NCBI RefSeq assembly: GCF_000515235.1
Contig: NZ_KI911558.1
Coordinates: 2,021,466-2,085,465, forward strand
Length of the DNA: 64,000 nt
Direction of reading: 5' to 3'
Origin: Synechococcus sp. CC9616
GTDB lineage: Bacteria; Cyanobacteriota; Cyanobacteriia; PCC-6307; Cyanobiaceae
Both the position numbers and the translations under genes were made by a program. The stretch's first letter is position 1, and each line of letters starts with the position of its first letter. A model generated the notes under the pieces. The model was not told the origin of the DNA and made no database searches. It was given only the letters and a program-made list of their open reading frames with translations. Below are positions 1-9,315 of the stretch, one piece after another.

Positions 1-1574
1 ATCGCCGGACGGTCAAGACTGAGGTAATCCAGCCCGACGTCCAGAAGAAAACGAAGCCGCAATCGAATTTCCCGCAGCACAAGATCCCCGATCTGGATCT
101 GTCGAGGGTTGAGCAGAGGATCCTCATTCTCAAACGCTCCTACCCCCATGAGGCGTTCGATCCGCTCGAGGGTCTCGGAAACGCTGACAGATGTCAGTTC
201 AGTGATCCGATACGGACCCACACGCACAGCCAACGCCTCCGGTCGCAGACGCTGACCGTTGCAGGATTCACAAGGAACCAGCTCGAGATACTTCTCAAGT
301 TTTTGGCGAATCGCCTCACCGCTCGCATCCCTGAGCTGGCGTTCAAGAATCGGCAGGATCCCCTCAAATGGACGGGTGTATCCGCCCTTGCCTTTTCGAT
401 AGCGACTGTCCGCCTGAATCAGAATCGGCTCGCGGCTGCCATTCAGCAGAACATCCCTCTGCTCATCGGTGAGCTCATTCCAGGGGGTTTTGATTTCGAA
501 GCCGAAAGCCTCCCCCACGGAATAGAGGAGGGAGAAGTAATAGCTGTTGTCCTTGTCACTCCAGGGAGCCACGGCTGCATAGACGGGCTGCGTGGGATCG
601 GGGATGACCCGTTCCTTGGTGAATCGACGTAGATGACCGATTCCATGGCAGGCCGGACAAGCGCCATAGGGGCTGTTGAACGAAAACAGGCGAGGAGACA
701 GCTCCTCCATCACAGCGCCATGTTCCGGGCACGCGAAGTTTTCGGAATACAGCCGTTCGCGATCAATCCCCTCGGGCAGCTCTTCGCCTGTTTTGGGAAC
801 AACCTCCACAAGCGCCAGACCATCCCCGCGCTTCAGAGCGGTTCGAAGCGAATCAGTCAGTCGTTCCTGGATCCCCTCTCGAGAAACCAATCGATCCACA
901 ACCACCTCGATGTTGTGAATGTGGTTCTTGTCTAGTTCGATGTTGTCCGCCAGTTCACGCACATCGCCGTTGATCCGCACCCGAGCGAAACCCTCGGCCG
1001 CCAGACCACTGATCAACTTGCTGTGGGTTCCCTTCTTGCCACGCACCACTGGTGCCAGAAGCTGATAACGCGTTCCTTCGGGAAGCAAGAGGATCTGATC
1101 GACCATTTCGTCGATGCTCTGCGGCCGGATCGAGCGATCACATTTGGGACAGTGAGGTTCTCCCGCACGTCCGAACAGAAGGCGAAGGTAGTCCTGGATT
1201 TCGGTGACTGTCCCAACCGTGGATCGGGGGTTGTGGCTCGTGGATTTCTGATCGATCGAAATCGCCGGAGAGAGACCTTCAATCGCATCAACATCTGGCT
1301 TGTCCACCTGGCCGAGGAACTGGCGGGCATAGGCCGACAAACTTTCGACATAACGCCGTTGCCCCTCGGCAAAGATCGTGTCGAAAGCCAGAGAGCTCTT
1401 ACCGCTGCCGCTGACCCCTGTGAACACCACCATCCTGTTGCGGGGAATGGTGACGTCGACGTCCTTGAGGTTGTGCTGACGCGCCCCTCGAACCCGGATC
1501 ACATCGTCTGAATCACTGCTGATGTCATGGATCGGAACCGGACGATCAGCGCGATTGGCAGCGACTCGCCCCAT
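1..1574 (-). CDS. uvrA: UvrABC excinuclease subunit A (3' part outside window)
   Basis: ATPase and DNA-damage sensor of nucleotide excision repair; UvrA dimers load UvrB onto damaged DNA. About 524 N-terminal codons are present of a protein usually about 950 long. Visible motifs are the Walker [10 protein letters not shown] near residue 45, a zinc-binding CPKC in the UvrB-interaction region, CPACHGIG, and CESCNGQRL of the second zinc module. The visible part ends at [10 protein letters not shown], just before the expected second ABC signature motif, so the gene continues past base 1. The start is the ATG at 1574. It lies 45 bases downstream of recN on the same strand, so the two repair genes are probably co-transcribed. 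The reading frame is intact and identification is secure. Confidence 0.96.
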   Translation of the reverse strand, partial: MGRVAANRADRPVPIHDISSDSDDVIRVRGARQHNLKDVDVTIPRNRMVVFTGVSGSGKSSLAFDTIFAEGQRRYVESLSAYARQFLGQVDKPDVDAIEGLSPAISIDQKSTSHNPRSTVGTVTEIQDYLRLLFGRAGEPHCPKCDRSIRPQSIDEMVDQILLLPEGTRYQLLAPVVRGKKGTHSKLISGLAAEGFARVRINGDVRELADNIELDKNHIHNIEVVVDRLVSREGIQERLTDSLRTALKRGDGLALVEVVPKTGEELPEGIDRERLYSENFACPEHGAVMEELSPRLFSFNSPYGACPACHGIGHLRRFTKERVIPDPTQPVYAAVAPWSDKDNSYYFSLLYSVGEAFGFEIKTPWNELTDEQRDVLLNGSREPILIQADSRYRKGKGGYTRPFEGILPILERQLRDASGEAIRQKLEKYLELVPCESCNGQRLRPEALAVRVGPYRITELTSVSVSETLERIERLMGVGAFENEDPLLNPRQIQIGDLVLREIRLRLRFLLDVGLDYLSLDRPA

Positions 1575-1619
1575 GACGCCTCGGTCGTAAGCGCTGAATC
1601 TTAAGAAGAACCTTCGACC

Positions 1620-3302
1620 TCAAGCCGCCTTTCGATCCAAAAGACTGGCTGCATACGCGTCAGCCTGATCTCCACCAGCCAGCTCTGCCAGCTCCTGCTG
1701 TCGTTGCTGAGTGTCCCGCAGTCGGGACACTCGTGACTGGGTCATGCCGTCAGAAACGTGCTTGCTGACTCGAAAATGATGTTCAGCCTTGGCAGCCACA
1801 AGCGGTTGATGGGTGACGCAGAACACCTGCCGGTGGCGAGCCATGGAATGCAGAAGATCACCAATGGCGCCACTGATCCGACCACTGACGCCGGTATCAA
1901 TCTCATCAAAGAGAAGCGTGCCGGATCCATCAACAGCAGCAAGGGTCGTCTTCAGCGCCAGCAGAAAACGGGACATCTCACCTCCGGATGCCACCTCTGC
2001 AAGAGGGGCCAGAGGCTGCCCTGGATTGGCTGAAAACAGAAACATCACCTGATCCGATCCATGCTCGGCAGGCTCTGCTTCAGAGAGCCGGACCTCAAAA
2101 CGCAGATGCTGCAAGCCCATGGGTCGCAACAGATCCATCAGGGATGATTCCATCCGACGAGCGGTTTGAAAACGAATCTGATGCAGCCGTTGATGGCTGG
2201 CATCCCGGTGCAAGCGTGCATCAAGTTCTCGTTGACTAAGTGTCGTCAGATCGCATGCAGAGCCGTTTTCAGACAACTGGGCACGCAAGGCATCACGCCG
2301 TTCGATCAATGCGGGCAGATCCAGACCGTGACGCCGCTGCAGCCGCTTGAGAATGGAGAGGCGATCCTGCAACCGATCCAGACGCTCGGGATCACTTTCA
2401 AGGGTCATGCCGTACTGATCAAGAGCACGCAACAAAGTCTCAACAGCGACCTCCAGATCCAGAACCTGATCCCGAACGGGAGCCAGAGATCCATCCATCT
2501 GAACCATGGCCTGAAGCTCCTGAATGGAAGCGGTCAGATGGTCCGTCAGAGATGGCGCCTGATCCTGGCCATCACGGATTCGGGACAACAGCGCAGCCAG
2601 ACCTTCCTGAAGTCTCACCCCGTAGACCAGACGATCCTGCTCCTGCTCAAGCATCAGCTGCTCGCCAGGATCATCCAGGTCAGCATGTTCAAGTTGATCC
2701 AAGAAGTCCTGCAGTTCCTGCCGCTGCTGAATCAGATGGTCGGCCTCGGCCTGATATCGGCGAAGTTCAGCAAAAGCCTCATGCCAGGACGACCAAGCTG
2801 TTCGAGCCTGAATCAGCTCCTTGTCGAGCGCTGCGCCACCGAGTTGATCGAGCCAGCAACGCTGCTGTCCGGGCCTGGACAGCTGCTGCGTCTGGCCCTG
2901 AACCGTGAGATCAATCAGAAGGGGACGCAGATCCAACAACTGCTGTCGATTCACAGCAGTGCCATTGAGACGACAACGACTGGAGTAACGGCTGTCCTGA
3001 CCCCGCCACTCGCGGCTGAGCAGGAGATCCTCTTCGTCGGTCTCGAAACCAGCGAGCGTTAACCAGTTCCGAACAGCTGGCGTCAGGTTGAAACAGGCTT
3101 CGATCCTGGCCCGATCACAGCCGCTCTGAATCAGGCGAACACCAGCGGCACCTTGCGCCCCCCCAAGAACAGCATCGAGGGCATCGAGAAGAATCGACTT
3201 TCCAGCTCCTGTCTCTCCGGTGAGCACTGTGAATCCAGCCTCGAACTCAAGTTCGAGACTGTCGATCAAAGCGATGTTCTGCAGCTGCAGACCGGTGAGC
3301 AC
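1620..3302 (-). CDS. recN: DNA repair protein RecN
   Basis: SMC-like ATPase of recombinational double-strand break repair. Walker A GETGAGKS lies at residues 29-36, a long glutamine-rich coiled-coil region fills the middle, and the ABC signature ASGGEMSRF and Walker B LLFDEIDTG are near the C-terminus. I chose the GTG at 3302 (protein VLTGLQLQNIALID, 560 aa) because RecN proteins begin at this strand. The frame is open to 3380, but those 26 extra residues are low-complexity and unlike the family. It is divergent from the ABC1 kinase at 3383 and precedes uvrA. The identification is certain; only the start is a choice. Confidence 0.95.
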   Translation of the reverse strand: MLTGLQLQNIALIDSLELEFEAGFTVLTGETGAGKSILLDALDAVLGGAQGAAGVRLIQSGCDRARIEACFNLTPAVRNWLTLAGFETDEEDLLLSREWRGQDSRYSSRCRLNGTAVNRQQLLDLRPLLIDLTVQGQTQQLSRPGQQRCWLDQLGGAALDKELIQARTAWSSWHEAFAELRRYQAEADHLIQQRQELQDFLDQLEHADLDDPGEQLMLEQEQDRLVYGVRLQEGLAALLSRIRDGQDQAPSLTDHLTASIQELQAMVQMDGSLAPVRDQVLDLEVAVETLLRALDQYGMTLESDPERLDRLQDRLSILKRLQRRHGLDLPALIERRDALRAQLSENGSACDLTTLSQRELDARLHRDASHQRLHQIRFQTARRMESSLMDLLRPMGLQHLRFEVRLSEAEPAEHGSDQVMFLFSANPGQPLAPLAEVASGGEMSRFLLALKTTLAAVDGSGTLLFDEIDTGVSGRISGAIGDLLHSMARHRQVFCVTHQPLVAAKAEHHFRVSKHVSDGMTQSRVSRLRDTQQRQQELAELAGGDQADAYAASLLDRKAA

Positions 3303-3382
3303 AGAACGAACCGGTGGTCGGCCCGACCGTAGCGGCGGTTGACTTCGTTTAGAAGGGGGGGCAATCACGGAACCCCACACCG

Positions 3383-5242
3383 ATGACCGAGGAGCTCGGG
3401 GATTTCATCGAAGCCGCAGGGTTGCTCACCTATGACCCTGCTGCCATCACCCGGATCTACGCCGGACATCCCCAGCGACTGATCCGACGTCTATGGCAAA
3501 CCTTGGTACCGATCGGGCTCTTCCTAATGGGTGTCGGAGTCGACTGGCTTCTTGGACTTCTCCGTAATCCAGACCGATCCCGCTCAAGAGCCAGAGAGTG
3601 CGCAGAACTCCTGGTGGAACTCGGCCCTGCGTTCATCAAGGCTGGACAGGCACTGTCTACCCGCCCGGACATCGTGCCCCCGGTGCTGCTCGAGGAGCTG
3701 GCGCAGCTCCAGGACCAGCTGCCAGGTTTTGACAGCGATCTGGCGATGGCCTGCATCGAGGAGGACCTCGGCGCTCCGGTGGACGACCTGTTCGAGGATC
3801 TTGAACGGGAGCCGATTTCAGCGGCATCCCTTGGGCAGGTTCATCGAGGGGTACTCAAAAACGGCCAGAGAGTGGCTGTGAAGGTGCAACGACCTGGGCT
3901 GCGTGAACAGATCACGCTGGATCTGTACATCGTGCGCAATATCGCCGCCTGGCTCAACAGCAACATCGGTCTGATCAGAAGCGACCTGGTCGCACTGATT
4001 GATGAGCTGGGTAAACGGGTATTCGAAGAGATGGACTACCTCAACGAAGCCGACAACGCCGAACGCTTCAGGGAACTCCATCGTCAGAACCCAAGGATTG
4101 CCGTCCCAACGATTCATCGAGAGGTCACCAGTCGACGGGTTCTGACGATGGAGTGGATCGAAGGGGTGAAACTCACCAACCTGGAGGCCGTCCGCGAGCT
4201 GGGAATCGACCCGGACGACATGGTCCAAGTGGGCGTGAACTGCAGCCTGCAGCAACTGCTGGAACATGGTTTTTTCCACGCTGACCCCCACCCCGGAAAC
4301 CTGCTGGCGATCGCCGACGGACGTCTCTGTTATCTCGATTTCGGAATGATGAGCGAGGTAACGCGGGAATCACGCACGGGTCTGATCCAGGCGGTGGTTC
4401 ATCTTGTGAACCGCAATTTCGGGAAGCTGTCGAAGGATTTCGTCACCCTTGGCTTCCTGGCTGAAGACGTGAATCTCGAACCGATCGTGCCGGCCTTTGA
4501 ACAGGTGTTCAGCCAGGCGCTGGAAGTGGGAGTCAACCGGATGGACTTCAAGGCCGTGACTGACGACATGTCCGGCGTGATGTACAAATTCCCCTTCCGT
4601 GTTCCTCCCTACTACGCCTTAATCATTCGATCCCTGGTGACGCTGGAAGGGATTGCCCTGAGCGTGGACCCTGACTTCAAAATCCTTGGAGCGGCCTATC
4701 CCTACTTCGCCAGGCGTCTAATGGAGGATCCCGATCCCCAATTGCGGCAAAGCCTCAAGGAAATGCTGTTTGACGGAGACGCCTTCCGCTGGACCCGCCT
4801 GGAAAACTTGGTGTCGTCAGCCGCAAGCGAAGCGCAACTGGACTTAAACACGCTGCTGGACCAGCTGCTTGATTTTCTGTTCTCAGCCAATGGCGGTCTG
4901 CTTCGAGATCAGCTTGTAGAAACGACGGTGGAACGTTTGGATGCCATCGGCTGGTCAACGATGCAGCGTCTTGGTCGAGGTCTGCCAAAACGTCTCCTAC
5001 CCGCTGCGATGTCCAATCCGGGAATGGAATCGGGTGACCCAATGCTGCAACTTGAGCCAATTCGTCAGTTAATTGAGGTGCTTCAGTCGCTTCCAGGGTT
5101 CAATCCCGACTTGTTGATGCGACGTCTGCCTCGGGTGATGAATGATCCCGCCTCACGTCGCATGGGTGTGAAAGTGGCTAAGGGTCTGGCCGAACGAGGT
5201 GTTGTCCGTCTGGTCAAGGTTGCTGCAGGCGTTCGGCCCTAG
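3383..5242 (+). CDS. ABC1/AarF/UbiB family atypical kinase
   Basis: Member of the ABC1 (UbiB/COQ8/AarF) protein-kinase-like family, whose bacterial and plastid members support synthesis or homeostasis of prenyl-lipid quinones; the substrate here is unknown. In 619 residues one sees the family KxGQ motif in GPAFIKAGQ (near 81-89), the ATP-anchoring Lys in VAVKVQRPG (about 167), the catalytic loop ADPHPGNLL (about 300-308) and DFG (319-321). A hydrophobic stretch near residues 40-60 and hydrophobic C-terminal helices suggest membrane association. The ATG at 3383 is preceded by the divergent recN. The downstream gene begins 24 bases after the stop. The family call is secure; the exact role is not. 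Confidence 0.92.
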   Translation: MTEELGDFIEAAGLLTYDPAAITRIYAGHPQRLIRRLWQTLVPIGLFLMGVGVDWLLGLLRNPDRSRSRARECAELLVELGPAFIKAGQALSTRPDIVPPVLLEELAQLQDQLPGFDSDLAMACIEEDLGAPVDDLFEDLEREPISAASLGQVHRGVLKNGQRVAVKVQRPGLREQITLDLYIVRNIAAWLNSNIGLIRSDLVALIDELGKRVFEEMDYLNEADNAERFRELHRQNPRIAVPTIHREVTSRRVLTMEWIEGVKLTNLEAVRELGIDPDDMVQVGVNCSLQQLLEHGFFHADPHPGNLLAIADGRLCYLDFGMMSEVTRESRTGLIQAVVHLVNRNFGKLSKDFVTLGFLAEDVNLEPIVPAFEQVFSQALEVGVNRMDFKAVTDDMSGVMYKFPFRVPPYYALIIRSLVTLEGIALSVDPDFKILGAAYPYFARRLMEDPDPQLRQSLKEMLFDGDAFRWTRLENLVSSAASEAQLDLNTLLDQLLDFLFSANGGLLRDQLVETTVERLDAIGWSTMQRLGRGLPKRLLPAAMSNPGMESGDPMLQLEPIRQLIEVLQSLPGFNPDLLMRRLPRVMNDPASRRMGVKVAKGLAERGVVRLVKVAAGVRP

Positions 5243-5266
5243 ATTTTCACCAATTTTCTTCGAGTA

Positions 5267-5857
5267 ATGCTTAAAAACCGAGGTCACCGGTCCACCGCAA
5301 TGGCCCTGGTAGCAAGCATTGGTATCGCTGGTCAATTCTGTTTCAGCCCATCCGCTCATGCGGCAAAAGACGTCGCTCTTGTGAGCGGGGCCTTCCGCCG
5401 TTCGATTCCGGTGAAAGAGATCGAACATCTCGCCAAATCAGGCGAGCCGATTGGGCTTCTGAAAAACCTTCTCAGCCTCTCGGGCCAGGATCCAGCGGAC
5501 GTGGCCAAATTGCTGAATCAGAAAATTGATTTACCGCTGGTTCTGACAAGCAGGCTGGTGAGCACACGAATCGGAGACGCGATCATCAAACGCGTAGCCA
5601 AGATCATCTATCCGATCTACACGCCGCAAGCCACCGTCAGTGTTCCAGCAATCCGAGCCGGGGTCGTCAACGGTCTGCAGCTCGAAGAGGGCGGACTGAC
5701 AGCCGTTTCGTTCCTCAAGGCCTACCCGAATGACGTCATGGCAGTCAATCTTCCAGCCCTGTTCGCGGTGATTGACAAAGCTCAGTCGATTGCTGGGCTG
5801 GTGAAGTTCTTTTCGGACTCTCCTCTTGATGGACTCAAGGATGGCTCAAAACCCTGA
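5267..5857 (+). CDS. Secreted DUF1400-type (alpha/beta hydrolase-associated) protein
   Basis: This 196-residue protein begins with a signal peptide: basic MLKNRGHR, a hydrophobic core, then a likely signal-peptidase site after SAHA near residue 33. The mature part (SGAFRRSIPVKEIEHLAKSG onward) matches my recollection of the cyanobacterial DUF1400 module, which in larger proteins precedes an alpha/beta hydrolase domain. Here it stands alone, with no hydrolase nucleophile elbow. Its function is unknown. It follows the ABC1 kinase by 24 bases on the same strand and may be co-transcribed with it. Coding is supported by the strong signal peptide and codon use like its neighbours. Confidence 0.75.
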   Translation: MLKNRGHRSTAMALVASIGIAGQFCFSPSAHAAKDVALVSGAFRRSIPVKEIEHLAKSGEPIGLLKNLLSLSGQDPADVAKLLNQKIDLPLVLTSRLVSTRIGDAIIKRVAKIIYPIYTPQATVSVPAIRAGVVNGLQLEEGGLTAVSFLKAYPNDVMAVNLPALFAVIDKAQSIAGLVKFFSDSPLDGLKDGSKP

Positions 5858-5896
5858 CGCCTAGATTCCGGCAGACCCTCCTGAACGACCGCAGTC

Positions 5897-6997
5897 GTGT
5901 TTGAAAACCTTCGTCGGCGTTTCGCAGCCACTCCGGTGATGCAGGACTGGCCGGGCCTCATCGAGGCATACCGGAGCTGGCTTCCCGTCTCGAGCACGAC
6001 CCCTGTCATCACACTGCGGGAGGGAGCCACACCGCTCATCCCAGTGCCGTCGATCGCTGAACGGATCGGCAAGGGGGTTTCGGTTTTTGTGAAATACGAC
6101 GGTCTCAATCCCACCGGGTCTTTCAAAGACCGGGGGATGACGATGGCCATTAGCAAAGCGAAGGAAGCTGGTTGTGAAGCGGTGATCTGCGCCAGCACGG
6201 GAAACACCAGCGCAGCAGCAGCGGCCTATGCCCGCCGCGGTGGCATGCGGGCCTTCGTCCTGATCCCTGATGGTTATGTGGCCCAGGGAAAGCTGGCGCA
6301 GGCCCTCGTCTATGGAGCTGAAGTTCTCGCGATCCGGGGGAACTTCGATCGAGCTCTCGACATCGTCCAGGAGGCGGCCAAAACCTACCCGGTGACCCTG
6401 GTGAATTCAGTGAATCCGTTCCGCCTGCAAGGTCAGAAAACAGCAGCCTTCGAGATTGTGGATGCGTTGGGAGAGGCCCCGGACTGGCTCTGCATCCCGA
6501 TGGGCAACGCAGGCAACATCACGGCCTACTGGATGGGCTTCCAGGAGTATCAGAAGGCGGGTCACAGCCGCAGGCTGCCCAGGATGATGGGTTTTCAGGC
6601 CAGTGGTTCAGCCCCTTTGGTCAAGGGGATGACCATCACCGAACCGGAGACGATTGCAACAGCGATCCGAATTGGCAATCCGGTGAATCGTGAGAAAGCG
6701 ATCGCTGCACGCAAGGCCAGCAACGGAGCCTTTCTGGATGTCACCGATGCCGAGATCATTGATGCATACAAGCTTCTAGGCGGCGAGGAAGGCATCTTCT
6801 GCGAACCGGCCAGCGCCGCGTCCGTTGCCGGTCTGCTGAAACGCAGGGACGAGGTTCCTCAGGGCGCAACCGTGGTGTGCGTTCTCACCGGCAATGGGCT
6901 CAAGGACCCGGACTGTGCAATCAACAACAACGACGCGGCTTTCCATACCGATTTGAATCCAGATCTCAACACGGTGGCCAAGGTGATGGGGTTCTAG
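5897..6997 (+). CDS. thrC: Threonine synthase
   Basis: PLP enzyme converting O-phosphohomoserine to threonine. The PLP lysine lies in [10 protein letters not shown] (Lys77), the substrate-phosphate loop in [14 protein letters not shown], and a glycine-rich cofactor-phosphate segment in [11 protein letters not shown]. Its 366 residues match the short bacterial/cyanobacterial class, which lacks the long N-terminal extension of plant enzymes. The GTG at 5897 is used; there is no better ATG near it. The gene ends at the 394-base gap before dnaN, the candidate origin, so it may mark the end of the conventionally numbered chromosome. Confidence 0.95.
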   Translation: MFENLRRRFAATPVMQDWPGLIEAYRSWLPVSSTTPVITLREGATPLIPVPSIAERIGKGVSVFVKYDGLNPTGSFKDRGMTMAISKAKEAGCEAVICASTGNTSAAAAAYARRGGMRAFVLIPDGYVAQGKLAQALVYGAEVLAIRGNFDRALDIVQEAAKTYPVTLVNSVNPFRLQGQKTAAFEIVDALGEAPDWLCIPMGNAGNITAYWMGFQEYQKAGHSRRLPRMMGFQASGSAPLVKGMTITEPETIATAIRIGNPVNREKAIAARKASNGAFLDVTDAEIIDAYKLLGGEEGIFCEPASAASVAGLLKRRDEVPQGATVVCVLTGNGLKDPDCAINNNDAAFHTDLNPDLNTVAKVMGF

Positions 6998-7391
6998 TTC
7001 GGACCCAAAAACCTGCGGAGACAGTCGGCAAACAGCCTGAGGAGAAGAGGACACAACCACACCCCAGAGCTGTGGAAAGTCCAGCACGACAAGATCGATT
7101 CGAAGTGAAGCCGAAGTCCACAACTGGTGGAAAAGTGGAATTCCGACAAATTCCGCACAATCGGCTTCGCGTTCTCCACGTGTCTCTGCTTCCAAGACCG
7201 AGTGCTGTAACTGGCAGATATGGACGTTTTCCCCTTTTCCCCCGCCCCTTCTACGACGGTTGTTGTTTTAATTATTTCTTGAATACAAAGAACAAAACAG
7301 CCGAACATGATCCATTGATGGCGTTGCCATTGCGTTCAGGGCATCCCTGTGAAACGGTGGGGCACTCGAACAGCCCCAAGCCCCCGGCACG
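6998..7391. other. oriC: Candidate chromosomal replication origin (intergenic thrC-dnaN)
   Basis: This is the only gap above 300 bases in the window. Set against the DnaA box TTTTCCACA (reverse TGTGGAAAA), I see 8/9 matches at 7071-7079 (TGTGGAAAG) and 7126-7134 (GGTGGAAAA), and 7/9 at 7172-7180 (TTCTCCACG). Two TTTTCC-starting 9-mers within 7226-7241 also score 7/9. An AT-rich patch at 7261-7300 could be the unwinding element. The position immediately upstream of dnaN fits the site where marine picocyanobacterial chromosomes are numbered from base 1. No exact 9/9 box was found, so the call rests on clustering and context. The dnaN promoter must also lie here, but no convincing -35/-10 pair was seen. 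Confidence 0.55.
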
Positions 7392-8558
7392 ATGAAAGTG
7401 GTCTGCTCTCAGGCGGAACTCAATGCGGCTCTTCAGCTCGTCAGCCGTGCTGTCGCAACACGCCCAACACATCCGGTGCTGGCGAATGTTCTGCTGACGG
7501 CTGATGCCGGTACCGGGCGTGTGAGCCTGACGGGCTTCGATCTGAATCTGGGAATTCAAACCTCACTGGCCGCAGAGGTGGAAAGCAGCGGAGCCATCAC
7601 CCTTCCAGCCCGTCTGCTCGGCGAAATTGTGAATCGTCTCTCGAGCGATTCGCCGATCACTTTGGCGACTGAGGAATCCGGAGAACAAATTCAGCTCAAC
7701 AGCCTCAGTGGTAGCTATCAGATGCGCGGCATGCCCGCAGACGACTACCCCGAATTGCCGATGGTGGAAAGCGGCAGAACTCTGAAACTCCAAGCCTCGG
7801 TTCTGGTGGAAGCTCTCAAAGGCACGCTCTTTGCCAGCAGTGGCGATGAGGCCAAGCAGCTTCTCACTGGTGTGCATCTGCAATTCCGTCAACAGGCTCT
7901 CGAAGCAGCCGCCACGGATGGCCATCGCCTGGCTGTTCTGGAAGTGGACAACGTTCTTCAGGATCAGGACGAGCCTTCAGCCAGCTCCGACAGTGATGAA
8001 GAGGGATTTGCAGTCACCTTGCCGGCGCGTTCTCTGCGCGAAGTGGAGCGCATGATGGCGGGTTGGCGTTCCGGCGAGCCGGTCAGCCTGTTCTGTGATC
8101 GTGGTCAGGTGGTGTTTCTGGCAGCTGATCAGATGGTGACCAGCCGAACGCTGGAAGGCACTTATCCGAACTATCGACAGCTGATTCCTGATGGTTTCAC
8201 CCGCAGCCTGGGCTTGGATCGCCGTGCTCTGATCGCTTCGCTCGAGCGGATTGCCGTGCTGGCCGATCAACACAACAACGTGGTCAAGTTCAGCACTGAG
8301 CCGGACAAAGGCATCGTTCAGATCAGTGCCGATGCTCAGGATGTTGGCAGTGGGTCGGAATCACTGCCCGCCAATCTCAGTGGCGAAGCGCTGCAGATTG
8401 CCTTCAACGTCCGTTATCTGCTGGATGGTCTGAAGGCCATGGCTGTGGACAGAGTGGTTCTCCACTGCAATGCCCCGACAACTCCCGCTGTGCTGAAGCC
8501 TGAAGATGTCGCTGATGGTTTCACCTATCTGGTGATGCCGGTCCAGATCCGGTCCTGA
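7392..8558 (+). CDS. dnaN: DNA polymerase III sliding clamp (beta subunit)
   Basis: Ring-shaped processivity clamp of the replicative polymerase. Its 388 residues read as three successive clamp domains: MKVVCSQAELNAAL opening domain 1, ATDGHRLAVLEVDN in domain 2, and a C-terminus with the typical YLVMPVQIRS ending. An acidic insert (EPSASSDSDEEG) around residues 195-207 is a small oddity. The ATG at 7392 is unambiguous. It is the first gene to the right of the candidate origin and is followed after one base by a GTG-started PRC-barrel gene, which suggests translational coupling. Confidence 0.97.
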   Translation: MKVVCSQAELNAALQLVSRAVATRPTHPVLANVLLTADAGTGRVSLTGFDLNLGIQTSLAAEVESSGAITLPARLLGEIVNRLSSDSPITLATEESGEQIQLNSLSGSYQMRGMPADDYPELPMVESGRTLKLQASVLVEALKGTLFASSGDEAKQLLTGVHLQFRQQALEAAATDGHRLAVLEVDNVLQDQDEPSASSDSDEEGFAVTLPARSLREVERMMAGWRSGEPVSLFCDRGQVVFLAADQMVTSRTLEGTYPNYRQLIPDGFTRSLGLDRRALIASLERIAVLADQHNNVVKFSTEPDKGIVQISADAQDVGSGSESLPANLSGEALQIAFNVRYLLDGLKAMAVDRVVLHCNAPTTPAVLKPEDVADGFTYLVMPVQIRS

Positions 8559-8559
8559 T

Positions 8560-9300
8560 GTGAGCTTGCCGGATCAGCTGCTGCTCAGTGATCTGCTGCA
8601 TCACACCGTCCGTTGTGATCTCGGTCTTGACCACGGTCCCGGCGTAAAAGCCTGGATGCATCCACCGGTGCATCGCCTGCTCGGCTGGGTCAGTCGCCCT
8701 TCAGCTCTGCGGATGTCGCGGGAGGTGTGGCGACTGGATCAGTGTTGCGGCTTCACCGATCAGCAGATTTTTGTTCGAGGGGAGCCATCGCTCACCGATC
8801 AGAACACCCTGGAACGCCTGCCCACATTGATGGACGCAGATGTGCTGGATCGCCAGGGAGAACGTTTGGGAGTTCTGGTGGATCTGGTGTTTGAACCCTC
8901 TTCCGGTGTGATCCTGCACTATCTGTTGGCCCGCAGTGATCCACGTCTGCCTGGCAGTTCCCGTTGGCGCCTGACTCCCGATCGCATCGTTGATCAACAG
9001 CCCGGTGTTGTCTCCACCGGGTTGATCAGCCTTGAGGATCTGCCACTTTCGCGAGCCAGCGTTCGAGAGGATTTGCTGCGGCGAACCCAGCGCTGGAGAG
9101 ATCAACTGCGTCAGATGGGTGATCGGGCGGGTGATCGTCTTGAGGGCTGGTTGGAAGAGCCGCCATGGCAAGAGCCGGATCAACCGGAAGGGTCACCGCC
9201 GCAGAGCCGCATGGAGGATGATCCGCTCGATGATTGGGATGACTCAACTTGGTCAGCACCTCGTTCATCACGAACTAGGGAGGACGACCCCTGGGTTTGA
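8560..9300 (+). CDS. PRC-barrel domain protein, conserved downstream of dnaN
   Basis: Protein of 246 residues starting at GTG 8560, one base after the dnaN stop. Residues about 90-150 (DADVLDRQGERLGVLVDLVFE followed by LHYLLARSDPR) have the pattern of a PRC-barrel, a small beta-barrel found in photosynthetic reaction-centre H subunits and in the RNA-processing protein RimM. The C-terminus is acidic and disordered-looking (EDDPLDDWDD) and ends in DDPWV. There is no signal peptide and no transmembrane segment. It lies between dnaN and purL. I do not know its role; a cytoplasmic scaffold or RNA-related job is possible but is inference only. Confidence 0.72.
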   Translation: MSLPDQLLLSDLLHHTVRCDLGLDHGPGVKAWMHPPVHRLLGWVSRPSALRMSREVWRLDQCCGFTDQQIFVRGEPSLTDQNTLERLPTLMDADVLDRQGERLGVLVDLVFEPSSGVILHYLLARSDPRLPGSSRWRLTPDRIVDQQPGVVSTGLISLEDLPLSRASVREDLLRRTQRWRDQLRQMGDRAGDRLEGWLEEPPWQEPDQPEGSPPQSRMEDDPLDDWDDSTWSAPRSSRTREDDPWV

Positions 9301-9315
9301 GGGGCATGGTCCTGA

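Noticed and set aside
2166-3062. 298-codon open frame on plus strand
   Set aside because: It is fully antisense to recN, has no family features and reads as a shadow of the minus-strand codon bias.
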